This document shows positions 61,194-64,000 of a DNA stretch of 64,000 bases, piece after piece. Source of the DNA: UBA6522 sp965221035 (GTDB lineage Bacteria > Pseudomonadota > Gammaproteobacteria > Steroidobacterales > Rariloculaceae); the NCBI GenBank assembly GCA_965221035.1, contig OZ244860.1, forward strand, positions 1,364,001-1,428,000, given 5' to 3'. How positions within the stretch are numbered: the first letter of the stretch is position 1; each line of letters starts with the position of its first letter. The notes below the pieces were generated by a model. The model was not told the origin of the DNA. It did no database searches and worked only from the letters and a program-made list of their open reading frames with translations. Made by a program: the position numbers and the translations under genes.

Positions 61194-61383
61194 GGGAATG
61201 AATGTCCGTGGCTGGACACTAAATTTCGGCAGAAATTTAAGCCTGTCCGTGAAACACATCCGCGCGCATATCAGTGCTGAGTCCCGGAAATAAATGAGCA
61301 AATTCGTTCGATTCTATCGAGGATGGATTCGATGGTGGCGACCCAGGCGAAGGGGCTGGCTTGTGCATTGTACCGCTCGACGA

Positions 61384-61965
61384 ATGAAACGAACGTGCCT
61401 GTTGATCGGATGGATCGGTGCCGGAGGATTATTCAGCGCCCCCATGGCGGTGGCGCAGGACGTGGAAGTTCTAATCTGGTTGTACGCGTTGGCGCATTTC
61501 CCGTTGTTGAAGGAAGACAGCCACCTGCGCCATCCAACGGGGCCTACCGAGTACAGGCGCCTCACGGATTGCGTGATCGACAAGTGGGGGGATCGCTGTC
61601 CCGAGAATTTCGACCTGGTCGCGATCATCGAGAATCTGGGTGCCGTTCCGGTTGGCCCGATGACGTTGCACCTGACTGGAGATCGCAAGATCGGCGAGAC
61701 TTCGGATTTCAGTTCTCAGCCGCATCCGCGTGAACTGGCGCAGTGGGAAGGCCCGATATCCCTTGAAACGAGGACGGTCGGTGGGCTTGACGCGGATTCG
61801 GCCACGTCCGTCTGGTTCGGTCCGTTTTCTACGGATGCACTTGTGGGTTTTCTTTGGGATATGGACCTATGGCCTTGGGAAGCCAAATATGAGGTCACGC
61901 TTGTATGCGCCGGCTGTTCCCCCATGACGGCTTCCAGGGCATTCGATATGGCCCACCCGCATTGA
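61384..61965 (+). CDS. Exported protein, tandem array unit 4
   Basis: A 193-aa paralogue with signal peptide LFSAPMAVAQ-DVEV, a less conserved LPLLKEDSHLRHPTGPTEYR, FDLVAIIENLGAVPVGPMTL and CAGCSPMTASRAFDMAHPH. It is the most diverged of the four and closest to the decayed copies near 51962-52495 at its 3' end. Six Gs at 61586-61591. Confidence 0.72.
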   Translation: MKRTCLLIGWIGAGGLFSAPMAVAQDVEVLIWLYALAHFPLLKEDSHLRHPTGPTEYRRLTDCVIDKWGDRCPENFDLVAIIENLGAVPVGPMTLHLTGDRKIGETSDFSSQPHPRELAQWEGPISLETRTVGGLDADSATSVWFGPFSTDALVGFLWDMDLWPWEAKYEVTLVCAGCSPMTASRAFDMAHPH

Positions 61966-61975
61966 TGGGAACTGA

Positions 61976-62469
61976 TTGTGGATCCTCATGTGTTCCAAGT
62001 GGGGAAGTCGCATACCTATGATTTCACCTTGGCCGACATTTGTCGGATCATCCCTGATCCTGGTGGGCTCGGCGATGGGTTTGAGCGCAGGTTGGACCGC
62101 AGGATTCTCGGTGGAGCGAGTTCGTGTTCACCTACTATTCTGTGTCTGATGCCATTGCCCGCAATCAAACAGAGAAGCTGGGCGAATTGATGGAAAACTA
62201 TTTCTTTTCCAGCTTCGGTGGTGACTGCACTGTTGAAAAAACATCAAGAGTTTCCGGGGATCCCCGGAGGATGCCATTGCTCGGGAAAGTACTCAGCGCC
62301 GGATGCGCTCCCGCACAGTACGATTCCGAAGGGTTGGTCAGCGCATACGTACTTCAGCACGTGTAGGGTGAATCCAATCTGGCCCTGCAACCGGCCTGTA
62401 GATATGGTTATCGACGATATGTATGATCAACTGGATGGATTGGATAATATTCCTGAGGACAAGGACTGA
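61976..62469 (+). pseudogene. Broken effector fragments ahead of the 62498 gene
   Basis: Several open stretches in different frames: TYYSVSDAIARNQTEKLGEL and MENYFFSSFGGDCTVEKTS (to about 62366), then IPKGWSAHTYFSTCRVNPIW and DDMYDQLDGLDNIPEDKD stopping at 62469. They look like one gene with frameshifts. The tail ends 28 bp before the next gene. Confidence 0.45.
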
Positions 62470-62497
62470 ACTGGGGATTTATCCCTAGGAGGCGGCA

Positions 62498-63067
62498 ATG
62501 AGGAAGGCGGCTATATTTGCATTGTGTTTTGCGGCTACGGGCAACTCCCTGTCAAGTCCCGTCGAAACACCACCCATGGACTCCAAGGTGTCGCCGTGGT
62601 CGTTCAGACAATTCACTGACCACCACAAACAACCGTGCGCGGACGCGTCGTATCAATGTCTCGCGAAGCACTTGATGTATTTGCAGTGTGGTGCTGTTCT
62701 AGTGGAGAAGTTGGCGTTGCGCGAGGGCGAGGTTCCGCAATGGTATGCCTACAGCATGCACAGCGGACCGAAAGTTCTTTTTGCAGTCGCAGGTTATTTT
62801 GTACTTTCTTCGTTCGATCCATCCTTGCCAGCGAGTTGGTATTCCGGCGATGAGTTCGATCCAATGGAATCAATTGACCTACGTCCCGAAGTTGTGGTTC
62901 GTGATCAAGATCTGGCATCTCGAGGCAATCAACGATTGGCCGAGTTTGTGCAGCAGACCATCGATTGGCTGGATTCGCGCAATCGGACGATGCTAGACGC
63001 GTGCGAGCTTCAGTTATTTTGGACGGGGTTGAGGTCGGGTTGGTTCGAGCAGCGAGAGGGCGGGTAG
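62498..63067 (+). CDS. Exported protein, putative immunity protein
   Basis: A 189-aa protein with a short signal-like N-terminus (AAIFALCFAATGNSLSS). It contains PCADASYQCLAKHLMYLQCG, WYAYSMHSGPKVLF and the C-terminal FVQQTIDWLDSRNRTMLDAC with ELQLFW; the last block also occurs in the fragment at 55690. CTAGGAGGCGGCA precedes the ATG, an excellent ribosome binding site. Distantly related to the WYVYS-RGGP proteins at 55209/56795. Confidence 0.68.
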   Translation: MRKAAIFALCFAATGNSLSSPVETPPMDSKVSPWSFRQFTDHHKQPCADASYQCLAKHLMYLQCGAVLVEKLALREGEVPQWYAYSMHSGPKVLFAVAGYFVLSSFDPSLPASWYSGDEFDPMESIDLRPEVVVRDQDLASRGNQRLAEFVQQTIDWLDSRNRTMLDACELQLFWTGLRSGWFEQREGG

Positions 63068-63184
63068 GCCTGCGGCAATCACCTAAAACCGGTGTTTGGT
63101 TTCCTTTGAAATCGAGGATGAAGTGCTGGTGGAAATAATCCGAAGTTCAGCGGCTTAGCGGTTCGATTGGCGGTTGGAGGCACC

Positions 63185-63957
63185 GGGACCCTGCTCGGCG
63201 GATCGTTCATGTAGCCGGTGCGGACCGGCCCAACGCGGTGTACGCGTACCGGGCGCGGGCCTGCGCGGACGGTTATTGCGGGGAGTGGAGCGAGACCGAC
63301 CGGGTGACGGTGGTGCGCCCGGACATGCCGAGCTTTGCGGGCGTGACGGTGGCCGATCAGCTGTGGGTGGTGGACGAGGCGATCGAGCCGTTCACGCTGC
63401 CGGCGGCGGCGGGCGAGTACCTGTACCGGGTCCGCGCGTGCGACGAGGTCGGGTGTGGGGAGTGGAGCGGGCTAAAGATCGTGTGGGTGAACTTGCCCCC
63501 GTCCGTGGGGTTCGACGGCACGTACGTGGCGCGGGCCGGCGACCTCGGTTCGGACGGGGACACTGACATCTACCTGTCGCCGCTGGCCGTGGGCACGGGC
63601 CATGTCGGGGAGTTCATCTTGAGGAACGACGCCGGCGAGTTCGTGCTGCACACGAGTCCCACGGTCGCGGAGCTGGCCGCTGCGCAGACGTGGCTTGTAT
63701 CCACGCAACTGATAGTCATCCTGGAGGACGTGAACGTGGACGGGGTGTGGGACGCGCACGTCGGCGGGGTGTCCGGCACGGCGGGTTTCGCCGGCGCGGT
63801 GGACCCGATCGTCATCGCCCCGGCGTCGGCGGGGGGGTTCCGACGGACAGCTTGCCGTCGGAAACATGGATACAGTTTGGAACATTACCACGCAGGTCCA
63901 GAAGTGTGTGCATCTTCACGGTGTTGTCAATGGCAACCGAAAACTGCTCACTTTTAA
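63185..63957 (+). pseudogene. Toxin backbone fragment: fibronectin-like repeats and start of an SpvB/FG-GAP-like region
   Basis: The frame reads ADRPNAVYAYRARACADGYC and GEWSETDRVTVVRPD, then YLYRVRACDEVGCGEWSG, two fibronectin-type units with C-x-x-x-x-C pairs. It continues VWVNLPPSVGFDGTYVARAG and DLGSDGDTDIYLSPLAVGTG, then ILEDVNVDGVWDAHVGG, which looks like FG-GAP/propeller repeats. The last 35 residues are unrelated sequence before the stop. No start codon of its own is evident. Confidence 0.6.
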
Positions 63958-63985
63958 CAACTGAAAACTGCACACTTTTTGGGCG
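63935..63985. other. Possible IS end at the right window edge
   Basis: AAAACTGCTCACTTTTAAC and GAAAACTGCACACTTTTTGG are two near-repeats of the kind found as multiple terminal repeats of IS21-like elements. The rest of the element would lie beyond the window, so this is tentative. Confidence 0.3.
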
Positions 63986-64000
63986 GGCTTAGCGGCTCCA

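Noticed and set aside
59025..61975. CRISPR-like array
   Set aside because: The repeats are about 780 bp, protein-coding and without short unique spacers.

Overview
The window (GC-rich, roughly 60-65 % by eye) most likely comes from an anoxygenic phototrophic gammaproteobacterium. The left third carries part of a bacteriochlorophyll photosynthesis gene cluster, and the housekeeping block polA - engB - cytochrome c4 - dsbA is the arrangement known from pseudomonads and relatives. No rRNA or tRNA gene or CRISPR array was recognised.

Layout. 1-12.3 kb: photosynthesis cluster. bchN (runs off the left edge) and bchF are on the minus strand. ppaA/aerR, ppsR, bchG, a BCD-family transporter, bchP, tspO, a nine-helix membrane protein, an azurin, a SOUL lipoprotein and the divinyl reductase bciA are on the plus strand. 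A PpsR/CrtJ palindrome sits at the bchG start. 12.3-17 kb: a singlet-oxygen-type stress module (rpoE-chrR) facing an FAD oxidoreductase - MFS - DUF3833 operon; matching TGATCC-N18 promoters fire in both directions from one intergenic region. 17-22.3 kb: dsbA, cytochrome c4, engB, polA, lptM. 22.4-30.8 kb: a complete arginine block argR-argG-(P-loop protein)-argC-argD-argF'-argB-argH, with an acetyl/succinyl-ornithine-type carbamoyltransferase in place of an ordinary OTCase.

30.8-44.8 kb: mixed genes. A tauE/vapBC region looks like a decayed tandem duplication. There is an NHL propeller protein, an ABC exporter, and a divergent pair in which one protein carries two FlhD-like domains and the other is FlhC-like. 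These are followed by NRDE and esterase genes and a vapBC locus split by an IS1634-type element that made a 283-bp target duplication. YciI, a 2Fe-2S ferredoxin, an ankyrin protein and a lipoprotein close the block.

44.3-64 kb: an accessory island that reads as a graveyard and reservoir of polymorphic-toxin modules. Short C-terminal effector tails, almost always without the body of the toxin, are translationally coupled (ATGA, TAATG or GTG overlaps) to small exported, lipoprotein or multi-membrane-segment proteins that look like immunity proteins. Several families are present in multiple copies: a tandem array of four signal-peptide proteins (one frameshifted in a poly-G tract), a 1.7-kb inverted duplication, and paralogous membrane proteins ending in a shared W-[LV]-[YF]-x-x-x-P motif. 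Fibronectin-like/SpvB-type fragments mark pieces of the parent toxin backbone. One cassette carries an intact HELTH metallopeptidase domain next to a lipoprotein. An IS3-family element has inserted into another cassette. Toxin and immunity roles in this island are inferred from architecture; no function is proven by sequence alone.
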